Assembly (NCBI RefSeq): GCF_013371465.1
Contig: NZ_JABWDU010000003.1
Span: 992,001 to 1,056,000 of the forward strand
Source of the DNA: Ensifer oleiphilus
Lineage (GTDB): Bacteria > Pseudomonadota > Alphaproteobacteria > Rhizobiales > Rhizobiaceae
Length of the DNA: 64,000 nt
Direction: 5' to 3'
Shown here: positions 26,559 through 35,705 of the stretch, piece after piece
Position numbering within the stretch: the stretch's first letter is position 1
Layout of the letters: each line of letters starts with the position of its first letter
Program-made: the position numbers and the translations under genes
Notes under the pieces: generated by a model
Databases searched by the model: none
What the model saw: only the letters and a program-made list of their open reading frames with translations
Told to the model about the DNA's origin: nothing

Positions 26559-26968
26559 ACGGCCGTCACTCACCTGTTGCGCTTGCCTACAGGCTCAACA
26601 GATCTGTGACTCCGATTTTGTCTTCTCCCAACCCCGTCCGCTTTGCGCGGGAGCGTCAGCCAATCGCTGCCAGCACCCCTTCTTGCCTCTTTTAGAGCTG
26701 TTACCGGAATAGAAAGGATGCAGGTGTTATCCTGGTCAAGTCGGCTGTCATGCGTTGCGAATGCCCGGCAAGAGCGTACAATGACACTGTCAAATCGTTC
26801 GATTCGAGCCCGATTCACGCTCAATCGCAACGCCACGGCGGCCAATCTGGCCCTCCGGTTTGATCGACACAGAAAACCGACGACAATCACTGCTACATTC
26901 GGTAAAACGACGCATCTTATGTGTCGGAAGAAAACGTCCGACTTCCTTCCGTTTGGCGAAAATAACGT
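26559..26968. other. Upstream region of the RHE_PE00001-like gene
   Basis: About 410 bp with no supported gene; the open frames have mixed third positions. It should contain the promoter of the gene at 26969. Confidence 0.3.
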
Positions 26969-28132
26969 GTGATTGTAATGCGATACGATATCCCCAATTC
27001 AGTCCCGCAGACGCTGTATTCTGCGTCCATCGACGCGGAAGATCGCCTCGCGCGGCTGGATGAGCGCGCCGGTCGCCACCCGGTCGCCGAGGGATTCCGC
27101 GAGCGCGGTCAGTTCTTCGATGCCGCCAGTGCCCTCTGGGTCGCCGGTGAACTCGTCCACGTCGAGGACCTCGTGCTGCATGATGCGCATATGGATGCCC
27201 GGACCCCGACGCACGAGTTGACGATTGCGCACGTGATCCTGCGAACGCGCCGCCGGATCTGGCTGTCCGATCCGGATTGGGCTCTGTCGAGCGTCGGTCT
27301 CGGGGTTCTTCGAGGCGAGCAGGTTGCTGGCGGGATTGCGTCGGGTGATGCGGACAGGGGCCATCCGACCGAGGCGGTGGAAGAAGAAGACGTCGCCATT
27401 GACGACGATGCGGATGAGAACCCGCTATCACTCGAATTTGCTGAGATCGACGCGGCGATCGAACGGTCGCAGCGCCTGCTTGACGAGCAGGCGGGCGAAC
27501 TCGGTGAGACTGGATTTGGCGGACCGGAGCGCCCATCCGCGCCGGAGCCCAAGGGGCAGCTGGGGCTGCTTTTCGATGACGAGTGGGATGAGGGGGCGCG
27601 GCTCGACGCATGGCGGTCGTTGATCCCGGCGGCTGATCGGTTGCCGGCCTGCCTTGGGGCCGCGATGCTTTTCGATGCCTGGGAACAGATCGAGCCGCTT
27701 CGCAGGCAACATTGGCTCGGAGGGTTGCTCGTCGGCGCTTACCTGCGCGCCCGCGGCAAGGTGACGTCGCATCTGCTCTGCTTCAACACCGGCCTGAAGA
27801 CAATCCGCCACGAGCGACGCCGATCGAAAGAGCAGGAGGTGCGGCTGAGGGCTTTTCTCGAAGCTCAGGTTCTCACGGGAGACCTTGGTCTCAAGGAACT
27901 GGATCGGCTGTTCCTAGCCAAGACGCAGATGGAAATGCGCGTGCGCCACCGCCGTTCAAACAGCAGCCTGCCGAGCCTGATCGAGCTTCTGTTGTCCCGG
28001 CCGATCGTATCGGCTGGGCTTGTCGCGCGGCATGTGGGCGTCACCCAAAGGGGTGCGCTCAACCTGGTTCGCGAACTCGGCGCCAAGGAGATGACAGGCA
28101 GGGGGCGTTATCGCGGCTGGGGCATCTTGTAG
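26969..28132 (+). CDS. RHE_PE00001-family protein (DUF1612 with C-terminal helix-turn-helix)
   Basis: A 387-residue protein. From memory it matches the rhizobial plasmid family named after the first gene of R. etli p42e, with DUF1612 and a C-terminal HTH. The N-terminal half (SASIDAEDRLARLDERAGRHPVAEGFRERGQFFDAASALW) is followed by an acidic linker (EEEDVAIDDDADEN) and a conserved middle (LPACLGAAMLFDAWEQIEPLRRQHWLGGLLVGAYLR). The basic end (PIVSAGLVARHVGVTQRGALNLVRELG) is a helix-turn-helix. The start may be GTG 26969 or ATG 26978. Its constant place beside repABC suggests plasmid biology, possibly DNA-binding, but no biochemical role is known to me. Confidence 0.82.
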   Translation: MIVMRYDIPNSVPQTLYSASIDAEDRLARLDERAGRHPVAEGFRERGQFFDAASALWVAGELVHVEDLVLHDAHMDARTPTHELTIAHVILRTRRRIWLSDPDWALSSVGLGVLRGEQVAGGIASGDADRGHPTEAVEEEDVAIDDDADENPLSLEFAEIDAAIERSQRLLDEQAGELGETGFGGPERPSAPEPKGQLGLLFDDEWDEGARLDAWRSLIPAADRLPACLGAAMLFDAWEQIEPLRRQHWLGGLLVGAYLRARGKVTSHLLCFNTGLKTIRHERRRSKEQEVRLRAFLEAQVLTGDLGLKELDRLFLAKTQMEMRVRHRRSNSSLPSLIELLLSRPIVSAGLVARHVGVTQRGALNLVRELGAKEMTGRGRYRGWGIL

Positions 28133-28445
28133 CCGACCGCAGCGTCGGCAAACGTTGCCGATCATAATGTCGGGTCTCGCCAAATTTTGCCCGCGGCAGT
28201 TCTCGCTCGTTGAGACGGCGACTAAACCTTAAACGATAGGTCGACAATGGCAGTTGCCGGCCCGGATTGCGCCGGCACGATCTGCCGGTCGGTTCTCACT
28301 CGCATGGCCGCAATGATCGCGTTCGGCCTCCGGCTATCGGCGACTTAAGCGCGTCGCGATCCTTCAGATTCGCTTGATGCGCATTAAGGTCTTGTTTTGA
28401 CGCATCTCGTCATCGGAATATCGCGGAACACTTTTGCACGACACT
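28133..28445. other. Intergenic region between convergent genes
   Basis: About 310 bp between two convergent genes. A short inverted repeat GCCGAC-CGCAGC-GTCGGC starts right after the stop at 28130, and could end the upstream transcript, but there is no T-run. No gene seen. Confidence 0.35.
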
Positions 28446-29609
28446 TTAACCGAGTAGGTTGCGGATCGTCCGCATAAAGGCACGGGCACCCACCGCGATC
28501 AGAGCATCGGGAAAGTCGTAGTCGGGATTGTGCAGACGAGGATGGTTTTCGCCGGCCCCCAGAAAGAACATGGCCGAGGGGGCGACACGCCCGAACAGGC
28601 CGAAATCCTCCGATGCGTTCATCGGCAGCGTCGACGCGCCTTTGTCATGGCTGATCTCTTCTTCGGCAAGGGCACGACGCAGTTCGTCGACGGCCTCCGG
28701 CGCGTTGCTGCATTGATGGAAGATGTCCTCGTAGCTGATCGACGATGCGAGACCACCGGCCTCCGCGTGTTTATGGACCAGAGCTTCGGCGCTCTCTACC
28801 AGGGCGGCCATTTGCGCGTCGGTCAGCGTGCGCAAGGTCGCCCAGATCTCGGCGCGGCCGGGGCTGATGCCGAAGGCGGGTTCGCCAAGGCGCGCATGGG
28901 TCACCGTTACCAGCGTGAAGTCGGCGTCGAGGCGTCCGCCGGCCCCCAGGGCGGTCAGTTCCTCCAAAAGCCTGGCCACGGCGAAGGTCGGGGGGATGCC
29001 ATCCTCCGGGCAGGAGGCATGCGACGTCTTGCCGGAAAGCACGATCTTCATGCCGCGCGAGGCGCAATTGACCGGACCTTCCACCAGGGCGACGTGCCCC
29101 AGCGGCAGGCCGGGAAAGTTGTGCAGCGAAAACACGAAATCCGGTTTCAGCGTTTCGAATTTCGGGTCGGCCAAAACGGCGGCGGCCCCAGCTCCATTCT
29201 CTTCGGCCGGTTGGAAAAGCAGGATGGCTCGACCGCGTGCCGGTCTCCTGTGGGAGAGACCTTTGGCAAGAGCCATCAGGATTGCCGTGTGGCCGTCATG
29301 TCCGCAGAGGTGTCCCTTGCCGAGGATTTCGGATCGGTGTGGCAGGGACGAAAGCTCTTCGATCGGCAGAGCATCGAGTTCGGCGCGGATCATGACGGTC
29401 GGACCGTCGGCCGTTCCTTGATAGACGGCGGCTAAACCGTGTCCGCCGAGGTTGGTGACGATCGCGTCCGGTTCGCGCGACCGCAGCGCTTGGGTCACCG
29501 TCCTCGCGGTCTCGACCTCTTGGCCGGATAGCTCCGGCCTGCGGTGAAGTTCGCGCCGAAACACGGTGATCTCGTCCAGTTCGCCACCATTCAAAAACAT
29601 GCCCAACAT
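28446..29609 (-). CDS. M20-family amidohydrolase (hippurate hydrolase/aminoacylase type)
   Basis: A 387-residue metallo-amidohydrolase of the M20D group. It shows the N-terminal FRRELHRRPELSGQE, the metal-binding GHLCGHDGHTAILMALAKGL (Cys and His ligands), the catalytic Glu pair in FQPAEENGAG, the conserved HNFPGLPLGHVALVEGP and the C-terminal HNPDYDFPDALIAVGA. Members release an amino acid or amine from N-acyl substrates such as hippurate or N-acetyl amino acids. No signal peptide. The start is ATG 29609 or 29600; neither has a strong site. It stands alone on the minus strand, near amide-related operons. Confidence 0.9.
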   Translation of the reverse strand: MLGMFLNGGELDEITVFRRELHRRPELSGQEVETARTVTQALRSREPDAIVTNLGGHGLAAVYQGTADGPTVMIRAELDALPIEELSSLPHRSEILGKGHLCGHDGHTAILMALAKGLSHRRPARGRAILLFQPAEENGAGAAAVLADPKFETLKPDFVFSLHNFPGLPLGHVALVEGPVNCASRGMKIVLSGKTSHASCPEDGIPPTFAVARLLEELTALGAGGRLDADFTLVTVTHARLGEPAFGISPGRAEIWATLRTLTDAQMAALVESAEALVHKHAEAGGLASSISYEDIFHQCSNAPEAVDELRRALAEEEISHDKGASTLPMNASEDFGLFGRVAPSAMFFLGAGENHPRLHNPDYDFPDALIAVGARAFMRTIRNLLG

Positions 29610-29952
29610 CCCAAGCTAGAATATCGCCCGCGGCGTATCGCGGAGCTGGCCTCGGTCTAAGCAGCGAATGTGAAGTGGCGTTTCGGCTCTGTCCAGAGCA
29701 TCCCGCTCTTCAGGTGGATTCACCGAAGGGGACAGGATGCTCGGGAAACAAAACTCTGGAGCGTCCGCGCTGCGGTCTTCTCAACACACCGCTCTGCGGC
29801 CGTGAAGGTGAGAATGAAGAGGGTGCGTCGAGGGTGATGTATCTGGTCTATCCCGATCCTGACGGTGCCGGCCGGGAGGCCCGCCGGTTGGGGGAAATCA
29901 TCCGGCACGAGGCGCAGGGCATGGCTTAAGGCATCGGCCCGGCGCTCAACAC
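29610..29952. other. Intergenic region with a possible gene remnant
   Basis: About 340 bp between two minus-strand genes. A short + strand stretch (29837-29929) reads MYLVYPDPDGAGREARRLGE... with G/C-ending codons but has no supporting length or neighbour; it may be a decayed gene end. Nothing else seen. Confidence 0.3.
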
Positions 29953-30777
29953 CTATCTCCGGGCGCCGCCGACAAGCGAGATCGAACGCGCGGCGGCGGT
30001 CACCAGCGGGGCAAACCGTTCTTCGGTTTCTTCGGGCGTATAGCGGCTGCGCGACACCGCGATGTTGATCGCGCCGTAGGGCGTGCCGTTGGCATCCAGC
30101 ACCGGGGCCGCGATCGACAGGTCACCGTGAAAGTACTCCTCGAAGGCCGTGGCGTAGCCCTGGGTTGCCGATTGTTTCAGCTTCGTCTTCAGCGCGCCGA
30201 TGTCCCAGGTCGTATGGGGCGTAAACGGGTAGAGATCCGATTTTTCCAGAATCGCGTGCGCGGCGTCCTCCGGCAGACCCGAGAGGATGGCGATACCCGG
30301 TGCCGTGCAATAGGCCGGTAGCCGCGTGCCGGTGATGACGTCGTTGTTGAGCACGTGGCGGCTCATGAAGCGCGATACGAAAACGATGTCGGTGTCGTCG
30401 AGCACGGTGAGGTTGACCGTCTCCTCCGTCGCTTTGCTCAGGTGCAGGAGATAGGGCATGCCGCGTTCGACGAAGCCGCTGGCGCGGGTGTAGTGATAGC
30501 CGAAATCGAGCGCTTTCACCGTCAGCTCAAAGCGCTTGGTGTCCGGGTTCTTGCCGAGATAGCCGAGCTTGGCGAGCGTATGCGTGAACCGCTGGGCGGC
30601 GCTCATGTCGAGCCCGGTTTCCTCGGCGATCTGTGACAGGCTGAGGTTGGGGCGGCGGCCGTCAAAGGCTCTCAGAACCCTGAAGGCCTTCTCCACCGAC
30701 TGCACCAGCAAGGGATCGCGGTCTTCTCCCGACGTTTCGTTTTCGTCTGTCGTAGCCTTGCTTACCTTGCGCGCCAT
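29953..30777 (-). CDS. IclR-family transcriptional regulator
   Basis: About 274 residues from ATG 30777, with GGGG five bases upstream; an ATG at 30804 is an alternative. The N-terminal winged helix (SVEKAFRVLRAFDGRRPNLSLSQIAEETGLDMSAAQRFTHTLAKLGYL) is followed by the IclR effector domain with SRFMSRHVLNNDVITGTRLPAYCTAPG. It is divergent from the enoyl-CoA hydratase/transport operon starting at 30926. The 148-bp gap carries a repeated CATTGCAA (30890-30897 and 30907-30914), a plausible operator. It probably controls that operon in response to its substrate. Length and domains are typical. Confidence 0.9.
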   Translation of the reverse strand: MARKVSKATTDENETSGEDRDPLLVQSVEKAFRVLRAFDGRRPNLSLSQIAEETGLDMSAAQRFTHTLAKLGYLGKNPDTKRFELTVKALDFGYHYTRASGFVERGMPYLLHLSKATEETVNLTVLDDTDIVFVSRFMSRHVLNNDVITGTRLPAYCTAPGIAILSGLPEDAAHAILEKSDLYPFTPHTTWDIGALKTKLKQSATQGYATAFEEYFHGDLSIAAPVLDANGTPYGAINIAVSRSRYTPEETEERFAPLVTAAARSISLVGGARR

Positions 30778-30842
30778 GTATCCCCGGCCCCTGCGGTTTC
30801 CCACATATCGATAACAGAATCGCCAAGCCCAGGAAAAGGTGC

Positions 30843-30914
30843 TTGACAGCTAAAATAAACATAATCACACTATGACATAACAATTATCGCATTGCAATAG
30901 TTGTTTCATTGCAA
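30843..30914. promoter_or_regulatory. Divergent promoter/operator between the IclR gene and the ECH operon
   Basis: An AT-rich gap with TTGACA at 30843-30848 on the + strand. Two direct copies of CATTGCAA (30890-30897, 30907-30914) have a 17-bp period immediately before the ribosome-binding site of the enoyl-CoA hydratase gene. The repeat spacing, near two helical turns, fits a dimeric or tetrameric regulator. The link to the IclR protein is inferred. Confidence 0.4.
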
Positions 30915-30925
30915 CGGAGAGAATC

Positions 30926-31696
30926 ATGGACCGCTTCATTCTGACCGAACGGCGTGGCGAGGTCGGCATCATCACGCTGAACCGCCCCGAAATCCTCAAT
31001 GCCTGGCACAGCCCGATGCGCCAGCAGCTGGTTGCTGCCTTCAAGGCCTTCGAAGAAGACGAGGCGGTCCGCGCCATTATCCTCACAGGCGCCGGCGACC
31101 GGGCTTTCAGCGCCGGCCAGGACCTGAACGAGACCCGCACGTTCGATGGCGCCCGCGGCCAGGAGTGGGTGGGCGAATGGGAGCGGCTCTATGATGCGAT
31201 GCGCTCGCTGTCGAAGCCGCTGATTGCCGCGCTCAATGGCGTGGCCGCTGGTTCCGCGTTCCAGGTGGCGCTTCTGTGCGATTTCCGCATTGCGCATCCG
31301 GGCGTGCGCATGGGCCAGCCGGAAATCAACTCCGGCATCGCCAGCACCACAGGCCCCTGGATGATGCGTGAGATGATCGGTCTTTCCCGCACCATCGACC
31401 TGACGCTGAGCGGCCGGCTGATGCAATCGGAAGAATGCCAGGCCATCGGCATCATCAACCGCATCGTGCCGCAGGAACGCGTCATGGACGAAGCGCTCTC
31501 GCTGGCACATGAACTCGCCGCCAAGCCGCCGGTCGCCATGCGCCTTGACAAACAGCGCTTCAGGGAGATGACAGAGGCTGGTTTCCGCGACTGCCTCGAA
31601 GCCGGCGCCCGCATCCAGCGCGAAGCCTACGCCTCCGGCGAGCCGGCGCGGATGATGGAACAGTTTCTCGCACGGCGTGCGGCAAGCAAGGCCTGA
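30926..31696 (+). CDS. Enoyl-CoA hydratase/isomerase family enzyme
   Basis: A 256-residue crotonase-fold protein with a good GGAGAG site. It has the first oxyanion-hole region DRAFSAGQDLNE, the second GVAAGSAFQVALLCDFRIAHPGVRMGQPEINSG (with a family Glu position) and the C-terminal FLARRAASKA. Crotonase enzymes hydrate, isomerise or cleave acyl-CoA thioesters. It is the first gene of an operon that includes an acyl-CoA ligase and a PotD-type importer, a combination reminiscent of the CaiC/CaiD pair of carnitine metabolism. The substrate is therefore likely a small carboxylate activated to CoA, possibly an amino-acid betaine or lactam-derived acid. That last point is inference. Confidence 0.88.
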   Translation: MDRFILTERRGEVGIITLNRPEILNAWHSPMRQQLVAAFKAFEEDEAVRAIILTGAGDRAFSAGQDLNETRTFDGARGQEWVGEWERLYDAMRSLSKPLIAALNGVAAGSAFQVALLCDFRIAHPGVRMGQPEINSGIASTTGPWMMREMIGLSRTIDLTLSGRLMQSEECQAIGIINRIVPQERVMDEALSLAHELAAKPPVAMRLDKQRFREMTEAGFRDCLEAGARIQREAYASGEPARMMEQFLARRAASKA

Positions 31697-31753
31697 CAAG
31701 GGCCAGGCCGCTTATGGGAGGCGGCGCGTAATCCAATACAAGAGGGTAGAACA

Positions 31754-32830
31754 ATGACCAACGACAAACGCATACTGATTGATCGCCGCAGCCTTCTGAA
31801 AATCGGCGGAGGCCTGGGCGTTGCCCTGGCCGCGCCTGCCGTCTTCACGCGGTCCGCATTTGCCGCCGAAGCCCTGACCGTCGCCGATCCAGGCGGTCCC
31901 TACAGCCCGGGATACCGCAAGGCATTCTACGATCCCTTCGAACAGGCGACCGGCATCAAGGTCATCAATGTTGCCCGCGATGCCGAGCCTACCGCGCAGT
32001 TTCGCGCGATGGTCGAGACGCAATCCTACAGCTGGGACGTCTGCACGCTGACGCTGTCCGCCCGCGACATTCTGGAAAAGCGCGACCTGCTCGAGCCGAT
32101 CAACCTGCCGGCAGCCGACGTGCCCGGACTGATGCCCGACGCGCTCACCGAACTGTGGCTTGGCGTCGACGTCTACTCCACGATCATGGCCTATCGCACC
32201 GACCGCTTCGATGCCGCCAACGGCCCAAGCTCCTGGGCCGATTTCTGGAATGTCGAGAAATTCCCGGGCCGTCGCGCCTTGCGCAAGAACCCGATCGATA
32301 CGCTGGAACAGGCGCTGCTTGCCGATGGCGTCCCGCTCGCCGAGCTTTACCCGCTCGACATCGAACGCGCCTATGCCAGCCTCGAAAGGATCAAGCCGCA
32401 TGTCGATGTCTGGTGGACCGGCGGGGCGCAGTCGAGCCAGCTGATCCAGAGCGGCGAAGTCGACCTGATCGCGCTGTGGAACGCGCGCGCCCAGGCGGTC
32501 ATCGACGGCGGTGCGCCGGTCAAGATCGGCTGGAACCAGGGACTTTATTCGATCGAGGGCTGGGGCATTCCCAAGGGCTCGCCGCGCGCCGATATTGCCC
32601 GGCAGTTCGTCCGTTTCTGCGCCGATCCGAAGCAGCAGGCGCTGTTTACCGAGTTCCTCGCCTACGGCCCGACCAACCTGAAGGCCTATGAGCACATCCC
32701 GGCAGAACGCGCCGCGGCGCTTCCAACCTCCGAGGCCAATCTCAAGGTCATGACCATCGCGCGCGAAGACTGGTGGAGCGCCAACCGCTCCGAGATGACC
32801 GAGCGCTTCAACGCCTGGATCCTGGGTTAA
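31754..32830 (+). CDS. ABC solute-binding protein, PotD-like, Tat-exported
   Basis: A 358-residue polyamine-type (SBP_bac family) binding protein. The twin-arginine signal (IDRRSLLKIGGGLGVALAAP, cleavage near AFAAE) suggests export in folded form. The mature protein contains TVADPGGPYSPGYRKAFYDPFEQATGIKV and SWADFWNVEKFPGRR. It should deliver the substrate to the ATPase and fused permease encoded downstream. Ligand class is unknown: the PotD group binds polyamines, but many homologues bind other small cations or acids. Confidence 0.9.
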   Translation: MTNDKRILIDRRSLLKIGGGLGVALAAPAVFTRSAFAAEALTVADPGGPYSPGYRKAFYDPFEQATGIKVINVARDAEPTAQFRAMVETQSYSWDVCTLTLSARDILEKRDLLEPINLPAADVPGLMPDALTELWLGVDVYSTIMAYRTDRFDAANGPSSWADFWNVEKFPGRRALRKNPIDTLEQALLADGVPLAELYPLDIERAYASLERIKPHVDVWWTGGAQSSQLIQSGEVDLIALWNARAQAVIDGGAPVKIGWNQGLYSIEGWGIPKGSPRADIARQFVRFCADPKQQALFTEFLAYGPTNLKAYEHIPAERAAALPTSEANLKVMTIAREDWWSANRSEMTERFNAWILG

Positions 32831-32841
32831 GGGGAAATTAG

Positions 32842-33921
32842 ATGCTCGCGAAGCCCGAACAAGCCACTCGCCCGAAACTTCTCGTCGACGGATTGGCCAA
32901 GAGCTACGGCGCCACCGTTGCTCTCAAGCCCACGCACGTCGCGGTCCAGCCCGGCGAGTTCCTGACGCTTCTCGGGCCTTCGGGCTCCGGCAAGACCACC
33001 TTGCTGCAGATGATCAGCGGGCTGGTCTTGCCGACGGAGGGCCGGCTGTTCGTCGACGGCAGCAACGAGACGGACACGCCGGTGCACAAGCGCGACATCG
33101 GCCTGGTCTTCCAGCATTACGCCCTGTTTCCGCATCTGACGGTGGCCGAGAACATCGGCTTTCCCTTGAAGATGCGTGGCAAGAGCCGTGCCGAGGTCGA
33201 CAGGCAGGTCAAGGGTGCTCTTGATATGGTGCAGCTCGGCCATCTGGCCGGGCGGTTCCCGCGCGAGCTATCGGGCGGGCAGCAACAGCGCGTGGCGCTC
33301 GCACGCTGCTTCGTCTATCAGCCCTCGATCATCCTGATGGACGAGCCGCTGGGCGCGCTCGACAAAAAGCTGCGCGAACACATGCAGTTCGAGATCAAGC
33401 GGCTGCACCGGCAGACCGGCGCCACGATCATCTATGTGACGCACGATCAGGAGGAGGCGCTGGCGCTGTCCGACCGCATCTGCCTGATGAACCACGCCAT
33501 GGTCGAGCAGATCGGCCCGCCGCAGGAGATCTACAGCCGGCCGCGCACCGCCTTTGCCGCCGATTTCATCGGCATCTCCAACATCTTCCGCGGCCGCGTC
33601 GAGATTGGCTCCGGCGGTGTCGCCCATCTTTCAACCGAAAGCGGCCGCTACCGGATCGATGGCACCGGTCTTTCCAACAATGCCGAGATGGCGTTGGTGG
33701 TGCGGCCGGAGCATCTCGAACTCGGCTCGACCGGTGCAAACGAGATCAGCGGGCGGGTGGCAGAGGTTGTCTATGCGGGATCGGAAACCCGTCTGCTTGT
33801 CGACATCACGGCCGGCGAACTGGTCACTGTTCGTGTCCTTCCCGGCAAGCCGTTGCCGAGCATTGGCGAAACCATCAGGCTGAGCTGGGCGCCCGAAGCG
33901 GCCGTGTTGGTGACGCCATGA
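32842..33921 (+). CDS. ABC transporter ATPase, PotA-like
   Basis: A 359-residue ATPase with Walker A GPSGSGKT (about residues 50-57), Q-loop FQHYALFPHLTV, signature LSGGQQQRVALARC, Walker [12 protein letters not shown], switch His in THDQEEA and a C-terminal TOBE domain. It belongs to the CUT1/spermidine (PotA) class. Its last four bases overlap the permease start (ATGA). It energises the transport system formed by the neighbouring binding protein and permease. Confidence 0.94.
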   Translation: MLAKPEQATRPKLLVDGLAKSYGATVALKPTHVAVQPGEFLTLLGPSGSGKTTLLQMISGLVLPTEGRLFVDGSNETDTPVHKRDIGLVFQHYALFPHLTVAENIGFPLKMRGKSRAEVDRQVKGALDMVQLGHLAGRFPRELSGGQQQRVALARCFVYQPSIILMDEPLGALDKKLREHMQFEIKRLHRQTGATIIYVTHDQEEALALSDRICLMNHAMVEQIGPPQEIYSRPRTAFAADFIGISNIFRGRVEIGSGGVAHLSTESGRYRIDGTGLSNNAEMALVVRPEHLELGSTGANEISGRVAEVVYAGSETRLLVDITAGELVTVRVLPGKPLPSIGETIRLSWAPEAAVLVTP

Positions 33922-35684
33922 CCGCCACGGCCGTGACCCCAGCGCGCGCCGCGCGTCCCAACCGCTTCCGTTTCGGTCCGCTTTGGCTGGCCGTGCCGGG
34001 TATCGCTTTCTTGCTGATCTTCTTCCTCGTCCCGGTTGCGAGGCTGATGGGCCTCAGCCTCGAGGACGCCGACACCGGTGCGATGACCGCGAGCCACTAT
34101 GGGCGGATCTTCGAGACCGACGTCTACTTCCGTGTTCTCCTGATCACTTTCCGCATCGCCGGACTGACGACGCTCTTCTCGCTCGTGCTCGGCTATCCGC
34201 TCGCCTACTGGCTGTCGCGTCTGCCGGACCGGACGCGAGGGACGATGATCCTGCTCGTCATGGTGCCGTTCTGGACGAGTTACCTCGTCAAGAGTTTTGC
34301 GTGGGTCATTGTGCTCGGCCGTACCGGCGTTATCAACCAGATCGGCCTTGGATCGGGTCTGCTCAGCCAGCCGCTCGAGCTCTTGCACAACGAACTCGGC
34401 GTGATGATCGGCATGGTCCATGCCATGGTTCCGCTCGCCATCCTCACCATGCTGCCGGTCATGACCGGCATCGATCGCCGGCTGACGCAGGCATCGGGGA
34501 CGCTGGGTGCGACCCCTGCAAAGGGCTTCTGGCTCGTCTATTTCCCGCTCTCGCTTCCGGGCGCTGCGGCTGCCGGCCTGCTGACCTTCATCTCCTCGCT
34601 CGGTTTCTTCATCGTTCCGGCGCTGCTTGGCGGCCGTCAGCAGACGATGCTGGCGCAGTTGATCATCGTGCAGGTCCAGGAAATCCTGAATTGGGCCTTC
34701 GCAGGCGCTCTCGCCGCCATGATGCTGGCAGCAGCCCTGATCACGTGCTGGGTTTACGATCGGGTCTTCGGCCTTTCCAGCCTCTCGGGTGAACCGTCCG
34801 ACGGCAAGGCCGGCAAAACCGGTTTCCTGCGCGCCCTCGGTCTGGCGATCCTCGACCGGGTCGCAAGCATCAGCAGCGCCGTTGCGTCCGGCAGTCACGC
34901 TTTGCTGGGGCCGGCGGTTTCGAGCCGCATGCTCGGCATCTACAGCCTCATGATGTTCGCCTTCCTGATGCTGCCGACGCTCGTCGTCCTGCCGATCGCC
35001 TTTACCAGCTCGCAGTTCCTCGAGTTCCCGCCGCCGGGTTACGGCCTGGAATGGTTCCGGACCTACTTCACCTCCGACCTCTGGGTGGCAGCCACCATCC
35101 GCTCGTTCGGTGTCGCCTTCGCGACCGCCATCGTTGCAACGGTGATCGGCGGCTCCGCGGCGCTGGCACTTGCCCGCTCGCGCTCGCGCTGGCGCGGCAT
35201 CATCTTCGCCTTCTTCCTGGCGCCGATGATCGTGCCGCGCATCGTCATCGCCGTCGGCCTGTTCTATCTCTTCGCCCAGATGGGCCTTGTTGCCACCGAC
35301 CTCGGCCTGGTGATCGGGCACACGGTTCTGGCGCTGCCCTTTGCCTTCGTGGCCATCGCCGCGGTGCTGAAGAGCTATGACTGGCGGCTCGACCAGGCTG
35401 CGGCTACGCTCGGGGCAAACCGGGTCCAGGCGCTGCGGTTCGTGACCGTGCCGCTGATCAAGAGCGGCCTGACGGCAGCGTTCCTCTTTGCTTTCATCAC
35501 CTCGTTCGACGAGCTGACCGTAGCGATCTTCGTCAGCGGCGGCGTCAAGACGACCCTGCCGAAGCAGATGTGGGACGACATGATCCTTCAGCTCAATCCG
35601 ACGCTCGCGGCGGTTTCGGTTGTCGTCTTCATCGTCGTGACAACACTTCTCCTGGCGGCGGAAAAACTCCGCCGCTCCACCTGA
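33918..35684 (+). CDS. Fused ABC permease (PotB-PotC in one chain)
   Basis: A 588-residue protein in which a PotB-like N-terminal half (about residues 20-290) is followed by a PotC-like C-terminal half (about 330-580). Each half carries its own EAA-loop, QASGTLGATPAKGFWLVYFPLSLPG in the first and QAAATLGANRVQALRFVTVPLIKSG in the second. About twelve membrane helices are predicted by eye. Normally PotB and PotC are separate genes, as in the second transporter of this window (46.4-48.2 kb). The fusion is continuous, with a single start and no internal stop, so it is not a sequencing frameshift. Confidence 0.88.
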   Translation: MTATAVTPARAARPNRFRFGPLWLAVPGIAFLLIFFLVPVARLMGLSLEDADTGAMTASHYGRIFETDVYFRVLLITFRIAGLTTLFSLVLGYPLAYWLSRLPDRTRGTMILLVMVPFWTSYLVKSFAWVIVLGRTGVINQIGLGSGLLSQPLELLHNELGVMIGMVHAMVPLAILTMLPVMTGIDRRLTQASGTLGATPAKGFWLVYFPLSLPGAAAAGLLTFISSLGFFIVPALLGGRQQTMLAQLIIVQVQEILNWAFAGALAAMMLAAALITCWVYDRVFGLSSLSGEPSDGKAGKTGFLRALGLAILDRVASISSAVASGSHALLGPAVSSRMLGIYSLMMFAFLMLPTLVVLPIAFTSSQFLEFPPPGYGLEWFRTYFTSDLWVAATIRSFGVAFATAIVATVIGGSAALALARSRSRWRGIIFAFFLAPMIVPRIVIAVGLFYLFAQMGLVATDLGLVIGHTVLALPFAFVAIAAVLKSYDWRLDQAAATLGANRVQALRFVTVPLIKSGLTAAFLFAFITSFDELTVAIFVSGGVKTTLPKQMWDDMILQLNPTLAAVSVVVFIVVTTLLLAAEKLRRST

Positions 35685-35705
35685 CTCCTTATCCGAGATC
35701 CTCCC

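Noticed and set aside
25142-26890. Several short open frames in the post-repC region
   Set aside because: Mixed third positions, no ribosome-binding site and no recognisable residues; the sequence looks non-coding.
29675-29929. An 84-residue open frame on the + strand
   Set aside because: Only its last 30 codons resemble coding sequence and there is no start site; I describe it only as a possible remnant.
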